From assembly GCF_002078875.1 (NCBI RefSeq), contig NC_034438.1:15441791-15505790 (forward strand): a stretch of 64,000 nt of DNA, in the 5' to 3' direction. Shown here piece by piece: positions 24,121-36,515 of this stretch. Each line of letters begins with the position of its first letter. The first letter of the stretch is position 1. The notes below the pieces were generated by a model. The model was not told where the DNA came from. It made no database searches and was given only the letters and a program-made list of their open reading frames with translations. Made by a program: the position numbers and the translations under genes. The DNA comes from Numida meleagris. Lineage: Eukaryota > Chordata > Aves > Galliformes > Numididae.

Positions 24121-26325
24121 TTTCTTGTCCTAGCATAAAGCTAGTATGGGCTGAAGTTTAGCATGAGATTTATTTCCTTTCTCTCTAACAATGAAGTATG
24201 ATTCACTTCTTAGGATCTTATACGTATTTCTTTTAACTACTTCCTTGCTGTAACTTGAACCTAGAATGCTGGCATTACTCTTTGCCAATCCTTGCATTCT
24301 CCTTGCAGTGCACCATCACTAATGTTGCCTTTGCTGAATGTCTACTAATCTCGAGGTTGCACGTGCTGTGGAGGTATGTATTTAATGGCTTATGTTGTTC
24401 TTTTCACTTTTCTTTCCACTTTTATATATCAAAATTGTTAGATGTGCTTTCACATGTATGCACACCAAACAAAAACGTGTCCTAACACTATTGAAATGTA
24501 AACCAATTAATCGAATAATTATGCAAATATGATCTGATGATAGTAGAGGAAAAAAGTTATTTTAAAGGTGGAAAACATCTTTTTTATTTTTCTATAGGAG
24601 TCACTCTGCAATCTTGACATCTTTTAAATAGCCATCCTATATCTTCATGAAACATTTATTCGGCATCCACCTAACATTTTCCGTTCTTTTGCATTAGGTT
24701 TCAAATGTGGTTATGTTATTGTGTAACTAAGATTAATACAATCCCAGTATGTAATCTGAAGAATTTTTTTATGTGCAAATTTAAGATATAAATATTTCTA
24801 AAGTAATTTCTAGATTCTATTATCAGATGATCTCTACATATTCCTTGGTACTTTCAGTGTGAACTCTGTGTGCATCCAGCAGAGCAATCTCACGCAACTT
24901 CTAATTTCTTTCAGCAGTACCATGTAGTGTACTTCCAAAATAATTTATTTTTCAAGTAATGTCATTGTGAAGGACAGTGACTAACGGCAGCCATTCTACT
25001 GCTTGACAGCCTGTTCAGATGGCATTCAGTTCCATAGAACCTGGATGGGGCTCTTGGGAACACAAAGTTGCAAGCAAAGACAAAAGGCTTGTTTTCATCT
25101 TACATCTGCTGGTTTTCAGGACATTAGTGGTAGAAAGTCTATAAGGTGGTCAGCTGCAGCTGTTCAGAGCAGTTCACAGCTCTGCTTCAACTGTGGTCCA
25201 CAATCAGCTCACTCAGACCCTAGCATTTACTCAGTTGAACCTGGATTGTTTACTGATTTGCCCAAATGCAGTAGGAGTTTTGCCTGAATAAGTGCTTCAG
25301 GATTAGCCCTCATTCTACATAATGAACTGTCACAAAGAAATGCTGGATTTGTCAGCCTTGCACAGCTTTACTTTGCAACAGTCAAACAATAAAACAGTCC
25401 CTGTTGCCCTGTATTTATGTACTGTATGATGCATACCTGCCAATTATAGTGCTTGCAAAAACATATATATGTGAGTGAAGTGGTCATAAGAGATTGCTGC
25501 AAATGGTGTTTAGTGGTGCACTCTCATAAAAGAGAAAAAATGCTGTTCCTCATGTATGCATTGATAATAATTTCTTCATGAAACAAATCAATCTTGATGC
25601 ATGCAATTGTTTTCTAAATCAAAATTATTTACTTTAGGATTTTAGTAAGCTATTTTGTACTTCTAAGACTTTTTAGTTTTAAGGAAAGTAAAGCTAAAAG
25701 GTACTGGAAATTCCAAATTCATATTCTGTATTGTTGATTTCTGGGCCAAAGTGTCCCTAAGTCCAGAGGAGATTTGATTTTTAGGAATGTCCCCATTTAT
25801 GAAATGAGAATGCAGAATACCTGTGAATCAGGGGCAGTACTTTTACCTTCCACTTTTATTCCAATTCCCCTGGAAGGTTTGTGGCACCTGCTGTAAACGA
25901 ACTGTTTTATTGATGAAGAGGTGTAAACCCTGTAATTCTGTATTGCATATTGTGCAGTGCGGTTTGCTGAGTAATTTTTACCACAGAATATGAAAATATT
26001 TGCCCAACTGTCATTAAACAGGACAGAAATAAAGACTTCAAGTTCACATACTGTTTCTTTGTCCTGTTTCACTTCATTTAAATGCAGAGGTAGGCTACTG
26101 TACGCAGCTGGTTTCTGGGCTGTCAAGGAACCTAACTCTAGAAAAATGTAAAATGTTTCACAACTTGACATTAAGCGTGAGAAAAAAAGAGTGCCTTCAT
26201 TCAGTTATTGCTATTTTTTTATTATTGCTTGCCTCATTGTACAGGTGCTTCTCTGTGCACAGCTGGTTTTCAGGCCCTGCCAAGACTAGTTGCAGAAAAT
26301 AAAAATAATTTCCAGCTTTGCTTTA

Positions 26326-26343
26326 ACAAAAACAACAACAACA
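26326..26343. repeat. AAC simple repeat
   Basis: A short run of AACAAAAACAACAACAACA-type units. Confidence 0.7.
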
Positions 26344-29300
26344 GCATTTATTTCTTTATGCTCTGTGTAACAGGTCCATACTGTCTCCATCACGGGAATC
26401 TGGCACAAGAAAACTGCTGTCGGCTGGCAGCCAAGCATTTTTGTGTAGACTACTACTGCTGGTAACAGTTTTCATTGGCAGAGGTTTTATATTCACTTCA
26501 ACCCAAAGCTAGAAGCAGATTTCTGTGACTTTTTCATGTCTGACACTCTCTTCTGTATGTTGTGTCCATTCTTCCCCCATCATGAATTCCAGTTCTTCTC
26601 CAATAAGCATATATACTAACTTAGAATACAAACTCCTTCCACTTGCAGCAGTTCAGATCTGCTCAAAGTTACATTACTTTTACTACTACATCAAATACAA
26701 AGCAACCCTATGGTAAGGGGATTTTTTGGGTTGTTGTTTTTCTTATTTGTTTCTTTAGTTATTGAAAAGAAATTTGGCTGCTCATCCTGTCCAGTTTGAA
26801 TACGAACATCACTTGTCCAGATCACCTCAGGCAAACATTGAACATTATGGTCTGCACAAGGACAGATGAGGGAAAACCAAATGAAGAAATAATTTTAGGA
26901 AAAAATAAAAGTCTTCAGACTAACTCGGCTCATTTTTGAGAATGAGAAGAAATAATTCTTTATATTATTGAGACTGCTTTCTCCCTCTAGTGTCAAACTT
27001 GAGGCTTAGGTCCTTGTCTAGCAATATTGTCTCTAACCTATGAAGTTGGTACACGTGTAGGAGCTTTGCACAAAGTTTACAATAGGGGAAAATTCTTTTA
27101 ATTCTAAAATTAGATTCCTCCTTCTTCAAAATGCACAACCTGTACTCTTCCAGTATGACTTCCTATGTGCACTCCATGGTTGAAAGGCTATTTTGTCAAA
27201 TAGAGATCGTTCGGGACACATCCTGATAAAAGGATGTTTAATCCCAACTCTAAATTTTTGCTTGGGGGATGGAATTATTTCTCTGCCCAAGGCTGTATGG
27301 AAATTCAAATTACGTATATCTGAATGCCTTGAGATTAAGAGCTCAGGACCATTGTGGAAAAGAGAAGTGAGAAGTACATATAAAAATGAATGATGAATGT
27401 TCTGTGCCATATAAGGATGACAAAATTCAGGATTTTATCTAAGCTTGTGCACACATCTTAATGCTGCTTAGTGAAGTACAGGGGATTTATTTTTCTGACT
27501 TCTCTGAAAGCAGGACAAAAGCACTAGTTTTCTTTGTCACATAGACTTCAGAATGGGAAGCAAATTTTTCGGAGATAGGTACCCCTTTTTTTTCCTAGCG
27601 CATAAGAAACTACAATGAGACATCTTCAAGAGATGTACTTGATGTCACATCTCTCAGCCATTTGAAGCTGATACTTTCATATATGCTACTCTTCCCAGCA
27701 TGCTTCTCTCACCTCCAGTCTCATTCAAAGGGCATGGGCGCTCCTGGACTTCTCTGAAGCACCAGCTCAATATTAGTGGATTTCCGTACTACCAAGTGAA
27801 GAAGCCAAGCTGGAGGAGTACAAATCTGGGTGATGATGACTCCTGAAAAATTTATGTAATTGTTTACCCTTAGCTAACCTGGAAATTTCAGCTTCTACTT
27901 TCCCATTCCTAAAAAGATTTACTCCTCCATTCTTTGTGACACTGTGGGATATTGGGAAGGATTTACATTTGCTTCCACTATCACAGTCCATTCCTCCCCC
28001 ATGCCTCAAATTGACCTGTCAAATGTAATTATGTATTAGGTAACTTTATGACAGCTTACAGATATTTTAAACTCTTATCATTCTTTATGATACAGTGGTA
28101 AATCTTAGCAAATCATTGATAATCACACGGGTGCTTTGGTACCCAACTTAAGTCAGTAATTTAGAGAGCAAATACCAGCATCCAAAATACAAATAAGTGA
28201 TCAAACAGAGAAAAGAGAGATATAGTCCTCCAAATGATGCTCCATAACTAACCATAAGCATACAGAGATTAAGTGTTAATTTGTCATTTGACTATAAATA
28301 GAGATTTAATACAAATTTAGCTATAACTTTGGGTTTGTGAGATTTTACAACATATTAATATCCATATAGAACACATTAATGTGAGAAATTTTATCTCTAA
28401 ATCTTCCTTCTTCGGAATGATAAAATACTGGTCCAGGATTTTGTTACATGGAACTTGCTAATTCATTTTCAAAAACTCAATTTACAGTGAGTTTACACAG
28501 TGATTTATCCCTAGACAAGCACAATTTCACAGCATTTACCCATAGACCTCAATAATACATTTCTTAAAAAAACCCACATATATTTAAAATATGCATATAT
28601 ACATATGTTAACTTAAAACCAATGGAATTGTCACTTTTTTTTTTTTTTTCTAGAAATGCTTGGGAATTAAAGATTTGCATTACTGTTCTGTGTTTGCAGA
28701 TGGAATTTACAGACTCTAGACTGTAAACAAATATCATTACAGATTTTCCCTACTAAGGACATAAATGGCTAAGAAAATATGTTAGACATGAATATTCAAA
28801 ACATACCTTTTCCTTTCACAACTTAAAAGAACACTGCTGGTAAATAGTAATAGGCTTTTACAGCAAAGTTAAGCCAAGAAAACTGTAATAGCTTTCTCCA
28901 TTTAAATTTCCTGTACATGACTATTAGGTAACGGAGTTTCTAGAAATCCATAAATCATATTTCAGGGGCAAATTTTCATTTAATCTTTTGCATACTGTCA
29001 TGGAAAAGCTAAATTTGCCATATTAAGGAAATTTTAAAGTATTTTTGTTTGATACTATTTTGATCTAGAGAAAATATCAGACTCTTCAAATTGAAAGACT
29101 TCATTAAAATTTATTGCAACAATTCAAAATTCTATTTTTCCTTTACCATGTTATTCAAATACTTTGGACACCTGATTTCAATTCTCTGCTGAATAGTGTC
29201 CCCAGGGAAGTTTGTATCTCCTGTATGGGTACAATCAGACTGTTATATGCACCTGAAATAATTGAATAGAATAATGTGTTCTGTGATGCTGATGTCTTTT

Positions 29301-29456
29301 TTTTTCAACCAACACATGGATAAAGGAAAATATGGACACATTACCTGTTTCTCACTAATTCTTATTTAGTTGTAGTTTCTGTGTTTTACTGGAGGACAGG
29401 AAACTAGAGAATGTGAGCCACAATCAAAAGAATGTCAAAGTATTTTAAGTGCGTAG

Positions 29457-29482
29457 AATAAAATAAAATAATAAAATAAAAT
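29457..29482. repeat. AAATA simple repeat
   Basis: Five units of AAATA/AATAAA occur with one shortened unit. The AATAAA hexamers here come from the repeat and should not be read as a polyadenylation signal. Confidence 0.85.
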
Positions 29483-29977
29483 TCTTTATATACTACCTTT
29501 TATTTTCTATATACTACTAACATTAAGATGAGGAAGTGACTCACTGGACTGATGGCTTTTCCTTATTGTCCCCAGACAGATGCCCTTCTCAAAATTATTT
29601 ATTTGGAGGAAATCTATTTATATATAGGGACTAATTCAAATTTTGTTTAGCTAGAATGAGTCCACGACTAAGTCTCTGTCCCAGTTCCTATGTAGGCACA
29701 TTGTATATGTGAGAATGTCTGAATCACAGTCCGGTGATTTCTGTAACTCAAGTGAAATTCTGAATAAAACAAAGATACAAAATAACATAAGATAGAACAA
29801 TAAAATTTCATCATAATACAAAACACAAGTTTCTATACCCATTCTTCCGGTAGGTGTACTGTTCACTATCTTTGTTTCTTTTTTTTCTGACTTAACAAAT
29901 GTTATTTCCCAAAAGCATGCATTTGACAAGAGTTGTAAAAACCACCCTAATGCCATTGGAGACTCTTCCACAGTTTT

Positions 29978-30115
29978 TCACAGGATCACAAGACAATTCA
30001 GTTTGGATTTGGGACTTTAAGGGACCTGAGGATATCTCTGTGCCGGCATTTGCTTCAAAGCAGGGGCATCTAGGAGGTCAGACTACTCAGGGCTTTATCC
30101 CATTCAGCGTGGCCC
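29978..30115 (-). mobile_element. CR1 LINE 3'-end fragment, minus strand
   Basis: On the plus strand the order is CACAGGATCACAAGACAATTCAG, then GGGACCTGAGGATATCTCTG, then TTCAAAGCAGGGGCATCTAG, then GAGGTCAGACTACTCAGGGC and TTTATCCCATTC. This follows the reverse complement of a CR1-F-like 3' end. The terminal repeat lies on the left as expected, with an extra TTGGGACTT-like insertion near 30012-30020. The sequence fades after about 30115, so the copy is 5'-truncated and old. Confidence 0.75.
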
Positions 30116-33100
30116 TTTTAACCGTATTATCCAACCAAGATTTTGGTCAGCTGGTTGCTCACCCAGACTGTACATACTAGCTTGGATACAGAAGCACTCA
30201 AGGAGAAAAGAGGGAAAAATTTGGGATTCCCAGGCAAGTTCCCTACTCACAAAGCTGCTGTGTTTGGATTTGGAGACTAAGAAAAATCAGAGGGCAGTTA
30301 CACAATAATTTCTTCTTTTTGCTATATTTTCAAGGGATATTGGTGTTTGGGATGTTGCCCAAAACTGCTCAGGAAACATGTTTTGGACTTTAATCCCTTC
30401 AGCAGTTTTAGAAGGAGGAACACAGAAGTTCTGTGTCTCAGGCCAGCTCTCCATGTGCCAGGCTTGGCCCTCCTCCATTTTGTCAGATAGGGGAAACCTG
30501 AGGGTCTGCACAGTTACAGAACCCTTAGCACCTGGGAAGCTAGTGTCAAAATACAGACAGCTTGGACTGTCTTTGGATTTGGCCGTGGTTCAGGGGCTCA
30601 TTTCAGGTTTTAAATAATATCACAACTTCATCTCATTTTTGGTGTCAAAATTGTGTGGATAGAGTTTGCTTGTAATCCATTAAACATCCTTATAGAAACT
30701 TGATGGATTAAAGGAAATAGGGTAAGCTAGTCAGAGTGCTACCTACTGAATTCAGATTGAGATTTTCAGACCATTTTAGTGGATGGGTTTTAATGGAAGA
30801 TTTGTAGCTAAATTCTTATCAAGATGTTTAACTTCAAGCACTGGTATTTAAAATGAATCTTTTGGACTGGAGCTGTAAACAGGCTAAATTATGAACAGCA
30901 TTATCTCATTGTTCAAGTGCTGCAAAGCAAAAAGGAAACAGTACTTGTCAGAAGGGAACTAAGCCATGGTCCTGTCTTTTTGCAAAGCAGAAACTTCCCA
31001 CTGAGAATGTCACAATTAAGGAAATTCAATTACACAGAAAGTGTAATTGTCATGAAATTTCTACGTGAAAATCTCAAAGCTGTTGATTAATTGGGCTCTA
31101 TTTCATACATACTGTATATATACTTACTTTTGAAAAGCTCTTAAAATATTCCACATAAACAAAGAAACTGTACTTTGGCCTTCAATCCTGGATGACTGTA
31201 CAAAAAGGGAGACTTTTGCTTTGTGCATCTTACAATGATATATAGATACATATTATATGGGATTATGCTTACACTAGAGTTTATAAAAGAGTTCATTTGC
31301 ATGCTAAGCCTCATTAATCAGTGAAATCTAATGTATTAAAAATGTTATCTTAATAATATTTGCATGTATTTATACAAGGAGGCTGGATCGGGATTTAACA
31401 TATAGTAGGCCATATACTCAAATGTTATAGTACTCAGGATTAGCTTTACAGCAGCTGACAGTTCAAGATAACACTCAGTATGTGTGAAATCCTTAGTGCA
31501 TGGAAAATCAATAGTAAAATTTTTCATGGTTAGATGAGTTCCTTGTTCTGAAGGCTGATATCACTGGAGCTAGAAATCTTCCTTCCCTTCCCCTCAATTT
31601 CTTAATTGATTCAAATGTATTTATTTCAGTTTGTCATTACATCAGGCTGTATAATAGCTATTTTTTTGAGGTAATCTTTGAAAATTTGTTTTTCAAAATA
31701 GCATGAGTAACTTCTATTTGTTCAGAAGTTTGATTTGATCTTCCACTGACTGCCATCCTTAATCACAAATTCATTGTGTTTGATTAGGTGCTGAAGATAA
31801 GAAATTAATATTTTTACTATTTAACAAGTAGAAGTCTCAGAAAGACAATTGATGCTTAATTTGTCTGTATAATGTCAGGCAAAATGGTATCACTGGATAA
31901 AGGGTTTCAGATTGAGCACGTACTCTCTATATGATTGTGTCCAAATCACATAGAGCTTTGATGTCTCATTTATCTGATACTTGTTTATCAACAATTCTTT
32001 TTATTGTCTTAATTGAAGAAAGTGTTCAGCTTTATGAAAGAAGGTAAAATACTACTGTAATGAGAGTAATAAAGTCAGTATATACTGTCAAGCTATTTAT
32101 GCAATCCTGTCTTCACATCCCAGTATTTCTGTTTCAATTAATTTTGTAATATTTTTTATTTCTCTGAGAAATGTTCAAGAACCACTTTATTTCAGAATAG
32201 TGTAGAAATTTTCCCATTTTCCTTGAAAGAAAATATTAGGAAAAATATTTTGTGAGTGACCAAAACACATTCTTTCTAGAATAAATATGCTTAGATTTGT
32301 CATTGTTCAGTAAAATTCTGTCTTCTTTTCATGATAATAACTTATAATATGTAACATCAATCTTGCTTCCCTCTTCTCTTTTCCCTATACTCCCCCACCC
32401 CAATGATATTTGATTCAAAAGAAATAGCTAACATTAAAATATGAAAAGGATTTTTTTTTTTCAGCACAATGGGTAATAGGTGCTTTCTAATTTTTCTCTT
32501 AATTTCTAAGAACATGCAAGGTAAACTTTGAAACTACAAGAATTTTTTTTCCCAATATATACATAAGAAGAAAAGAAGAGACATGCCACAAATCTAGGAA
32601 ATTTTTGATTTACTGTCAAATAAAAGCCTAATCTATGACAGGCATTAACAAAGTCTGAAAGCCACTTTAATAGGTTAAAATAAATATTTGGTTTTGAATG
32701 GGGGAAGAAATTAATTCAATTGAAAATGAAATAAAGTTTAGTTTATTACAATTATTTTGGTTTTATGTATGTGAAAATTGGGAGGAAGAATGCATCATAC
32801 ACGGATGACATTTGCTAGGAAACAGTTTGGGAGAAAGAGAAGACTGTTGTTAGATGGATCTTTTAAAATTCATTAGGCTCATAGGATTCTGAGCTACTTT
32901 TAGTGGTAGATTAAACACATTAGAAAGAAAAGTTGGGCACTTTTCTGAAGGGGAATATACAGTTATGATGTCTGGTTTAGAAATATTGAACAAGGTTATT
33001 AAAATTCTTTGTAAGAAAGTTTAAGAGCAGTTAAAAACGTAAATTGCATTCTGAGATATATAAAATATTTAATTTTGGCAGCTATCTAGTAACACCTGCT

Positions 33101-33479
33101 AGCTGAACTTAGAGTTGTAGAACAGTTTCCATTAAAACTCCCTGTTTTCTCATCACTCTCCTAAAAATGCAGACTTCGGGGTTGAATTCTTGATCATGTC
33201 TGAAATATTTTTTTTCAGTATCAGCCATTTTTTATGAGTGCTGACCTTTTCCGTATTTCCCGAAATGCCAGTGAAGACTGCTGCAATTTACTGGAGGATT
33301 ACAATTATTTTCAGCAAATATAAATTTATCTAAAGAAAGGGAAAAGTGACTTTAATGAATTAATTTTCCACTCTTCCTCCTCAAAATTCTTTTATATTTT
33401 ATGTATACTTATTTAAAACTTTCACAACTTGAAGTAAAAGATTTTTACAGAAAAATAAGAATGTAGTATAATCAAATCA
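30116..33479. other. Unique non-coding stretch
   Basis: The first 500 bases are less AT-rich and contain two overlapping open frames at 30287-30511 (minus) and 30378-30617 (plus) without domains. The rest is AT-rich. A perfect 9-base hairpin stem, CAATTACAC/GTGTAATTG with a five-base loop, lies at 31027-31049. Confidence 0.55.
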
Positions 33480-34066
33480 CAGATTCATAGAATGACTTGG
33501 GTTGGAGGGGACCTTAAAGACCATCTAGTTCCAACACTGCTGCCATGGGCAATGCTGCCACCCACTAGATCAGGCTGCCCAGGACCCCATCCAGCCTGGC
33601 CTTGAATGCCTCCAGAGTGGACATTCACAACATCTCAGGACAGCCTATGTCAGTGCCTCACCATCCTCTGAGTAAAAAATTTCTTCCGAACATCTAACTT
33701 AAATCTACTCTCTTTTAGTTTAACGACATTTCCTCTTGTGCTATCACTATCAGGCTGTGTAAAAAGTCATTCTCCCTCCTGGTTATAAGCTCCCTTCAAG
33801 TACTGAAAGGCCACAATAATGTCCCCTTGGAGTCTTCTCTTCTCCAAGCTAAACAAGCCCAACTCCCTCAACCTTTCTTCATAGGAGAGGCACTAGAGCC
33901 CTTTAATCATTTTCATAGCCCTCCTCTGGACCTGCTCCAACATCTCTACATCCCTCCTGTACTGAGTTGGACATAGTACTCTAGACAGGACCTCATGAGG
34001 GCGTAGAGGGGGGGACAATCACCTCCCTTGCCCTGCTCGCCATCCCTCATTTGAAGCAGGCATAAT
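33480..34066 (-). mobile_element. CR1 LINE, 590 bp 3' portion, minus strand
   Basis: This is a clear CR1 copy read from its 3' end on the left. The terminal repeat gives AGATTCATAGAATGACTTGG, followed by GTTGGAGGGGACCTTAAAGA and CCATCTAGTTCCAACACTGC. It then passes through the 3' UTR and the C-terminal end of ORF2, with GCCCTCCTCTGGACCTGCTC near 33918 and GACAATCACCTCCCTTGCCC near 34013. It ends after TTTGAAGCAGG at about 34060, so it is 5'-truncated. Divergence from the remembered consensus is moderate, making it one of the better-preserved CR1 copies in the window. The open frame at 34019-34249 starts inside it on the antisense side and is not a gene. Confidence 0.95.
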
Positions 34067-36154
34067 GGCTGTCAAGGCCATCAGAGCTCCCATGGAAGTA
34101 GTCTCCAATCTAGGTATAGGAATACTATATTTTTTTGAGCTCTGAACTGAGTTGTACATTTTTTCCCAGACCTCCTTAATTACGTGCCCTTGGAATAACA
34201 TTGTTATGGCAGTTGAGACACTGAAAAGGAGAAATACTAGTTTTCTCAAAACATTTCAGAGCTTGTCATACAAGATTACAGGAAGAAAACAAAAAAAAAG
34301 TGTGCAGTGAATGAGAGAGTGGCACTGGATATATGGCAAAACTAGATGAGCTGGATTTTTGCTCATCTTTGACATTCTCTGTAGTACTGTGCAAAACAAT
34401 TTAAATAGTTTAGTGGCAGTTAGGACTGTTTCAACACATACAGTACTACTTAATAACGTCTATATTGAAGAATTAAGTCAAGCATTTCCAACTAGGTACA
34501 CAAAGTTGTGAGCATGCAGCCTAGCCATTCTGGGATTGTGCTTAGCATGCATGTAACCGTTCTTAGCATGCATGTAACCAATGAAGAAAATGGATTGCAT
34601 CTCCATGAAAAGGCAGTTCATCCTAAAACACTCTTATTACAGGAAGCTTTTGTTTTAGCATTCTAACCTGCTTATTTCCTCCTGAAAATTAGGTTAATTT
34701 CATTTTCCAGAATATTTATTCTTTGATTGGAGGGCTATTTGTTATATTCCCGCTTTAGTCTTTTCTCTACCTATCTAACTGGCAAATCAGTTTTGTGTTT
34801 TTCTTTCATCATTCTGGTTTTTTGTTATTACCATTGTTACCATTGTTATCTGTACCTTTTTTCATACACTATCTTTTTAAAATGTGGTTAATAGAAATGG
34901 ATGAGAAACTATAGAAATTGATTTGACAGCACTAAGAATAACAAACTACCCCTTACATTAGTAATTTTACTAATAATCTGTCAAGTTAATTCTTTTTTTT
35001 TTTTGAATGGCATTATGTTATAGTCAAATGTGGGTCTTTCGATATACTACAGGTTTCAGATCTTTTCACACAGTACAGAGGTTCTTGTTCTTATTTGTGT
35101 ATGTATTTAACCATTTGCTGTTGTCTTTTCTGTACATTTTTGATATTTACTTATATTTTTTGATATTTATTCCTTCAACTGAGATTTTCTGAATTTTGCT
35201 CAGTAAACTGTCTCTCTGTCTCTGTTCATTTATTCCATTATTTAAATTCCTACTGAAAGTATTGACTGGTCGTGCAAACTTCAGTGTGGCCTCTTTCAGA
35301 CTGCCCTCTGATTTTTACAGATTCCTTCTCTGTTATTTGAAATTAAATCTGACATCCTGGAAGATAATAATTAATAACATGGGGACAGTGCTATTTGTTT
35401 ACAAATTCCAAAGTAATCTTTATTTGAACTTACCGACTGCTTATACCTCTGCACCCCATTTTTCTTCGACTGTTCTTTCCTTTAAAGGGCATTCAGGTCA
35501 CAATAGATGTTAATTATCTGAAATTTCTCTTTTATTTGGTGCTTATCAACAGATACAAAGCAGGAATCAAAGTAACTTATTAAGATAATTCCTGAATAAA
35601 GTAAGAGATTTAAATGAATCTAAATTTTCTTTATAATTTTCTTTCATCATTGAATTTCTAGAGTAATTCATCTGACCATTTTTGCTCTTTGTTATTAGGT
35701 TTCTTTATCATTCTGGTTTTATATGCATTTTCTGCGAACTGCTCCCTAACATTTATTCTAGCTGTGTCTTTTATTTCCCATGATGTTGATTATTTTTAGA
35801 TTTCTTTGATACAAGCACAGTGATTTTTTATCATGCTTCTTATCCCTCTTGTATGTGAAAACAATTACTCTTTGCTAATTATTAAGATAGATTATTTCAA
35901 TAAGATTCCTGTTGTAAAACCCAATTTCATTTTTGTTGTTGCTTTTTTTGGGAGTGTGGGGGTGGAGGAAGGGAGTGTGAATTTCATCATTTACTTCCAG
36001 TTAAATTTCCTTCTGCCTTTAGATCCTCTTCCAGGTTCTGCCTGTCAGCTAGAAATGAATTTAAAGAAATCATTCATAAAATCTTGAAACAGTTTGGTAT
36101 ACATCCATCCATTGCTTGTGCCAAGATTCCTATTCTGCAATTATGATAAACATG
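34067..36154. other. AT-rich unique non-coding stretch
   Basis: No gene or clear transposon is seen. A short tandem duplication lies at 34541-34579. The stretch 34990-35500 is T-rich and gives two Phe/Leu-rich open frames (35007-35192 and 35196-35513) that look compositional. Confidence 0.6.
34541..34579. repeat. Two-copy tandem repeat, 21-base period
   Basis: CTTAGCATGCATGTAACC at 34541-34558 is repeated exactly at 34562-34579, with a GTT spacer. The unit contains the palindrome GCATGC overlapping ATGCAT. A third, partial AGCATGCAGC occurs upstream at about 34511-34520. Confidence 0.92.
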
Positions 36155-36515
36155 ATGTGTCCAGTTCTGGTCTCTCATGTACGAGGATATTCAGGCATTA
36201 CTGAAAGTGTCCAGCAAATGTCCATAGGAGACTGGACCATCTCTCCTAGGAGGAAAATTTGAGAGCTAGGACTGTTCAGGCTAGAGAAAAGGAGGCTCAG
36301 GGGGGATCTCACCAGTTTATAAAAATGTGTGAAGGCAAGGTTCAAAGAGGATGGGGTGGTGTCCAATGCCAGGACAAGATGCAATGGGCACAAACTGAAA
36401 CCTGAGGTCCCATCTTAACAACAGGGAACACTTTATTGTGTAGATGACTCTCGATCTAGGTTGCCCTGGAAGGCCATGGAGTCTCCTCCTTGGAGGTCTT
36501 CAAAAGCCATTGCAG
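36155..36515 (+). mobile_element. Old CR1 LINE 3' portion
   Basis: The order of blocks is that of the CR1 ORF2 end: TGTCCAGTTCTGGTCTCTCA, ACTGTTCAGGCTAGAGAAAA, GGAGGCTCAGGGGGGATCTC, TTCAAAGAGGATGGGGTGG, CCAGGACAAGATGCAATGGG and CACAAACTGAAACCTGAGG. After these comes a decayed GGTTGCCCTGGAAGGCCATGG block and GGAGTCTCCTCCTTGGAGG-like sequence. The copy loses similarity at about 36515 and lacks the terminal repeat. It has many indels, so it is older than the 33.5 kb copy. The minus-strand open frame at 36175-36393 is an antisense shadow of this element. Confidence 0.88.

Larger units (their letters stand above)
24121..29977. other. AT-rich unique non-coding stretch
   Basis: I see no supported gene. 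Open frames at 25003-25287 (plus, 94 codons) and 25797-26171 (minus, 124 codons) have less biased composition than most but no domain, initiation context or splice partner that I can support. Simple AAC and AAATA repeats occur at 26326-26343 and 29457-29482. A mildly GC-richer segment lies at about 24960-25310. Confidence 0.55.

Noticed and set aside
25797..26171. 124-codon open frame on the minus strand with less biased composition
   Set aside because: I recognise no domain, and no promoter, splice or polyadenylation context supports it. It is within the range expected by chance for a 64 kb window.
29457..29482. Cluster of AATAAA polyadenylation-like hexamers
   Set aside because: They are generated by a simple AAATA repeat.
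29899..30180. Open frame containing FTGSQDNSVWIWDF, which looks like a WD40 repeat
   Set aside because: The underlying DNA is the reverse complement of a CR1 3' end, with AAAGCAGGGGCATCTAGGAG then GTCAGACTAC in the right order. Only one WD-like unit is seen, so the resemblance is accidental.
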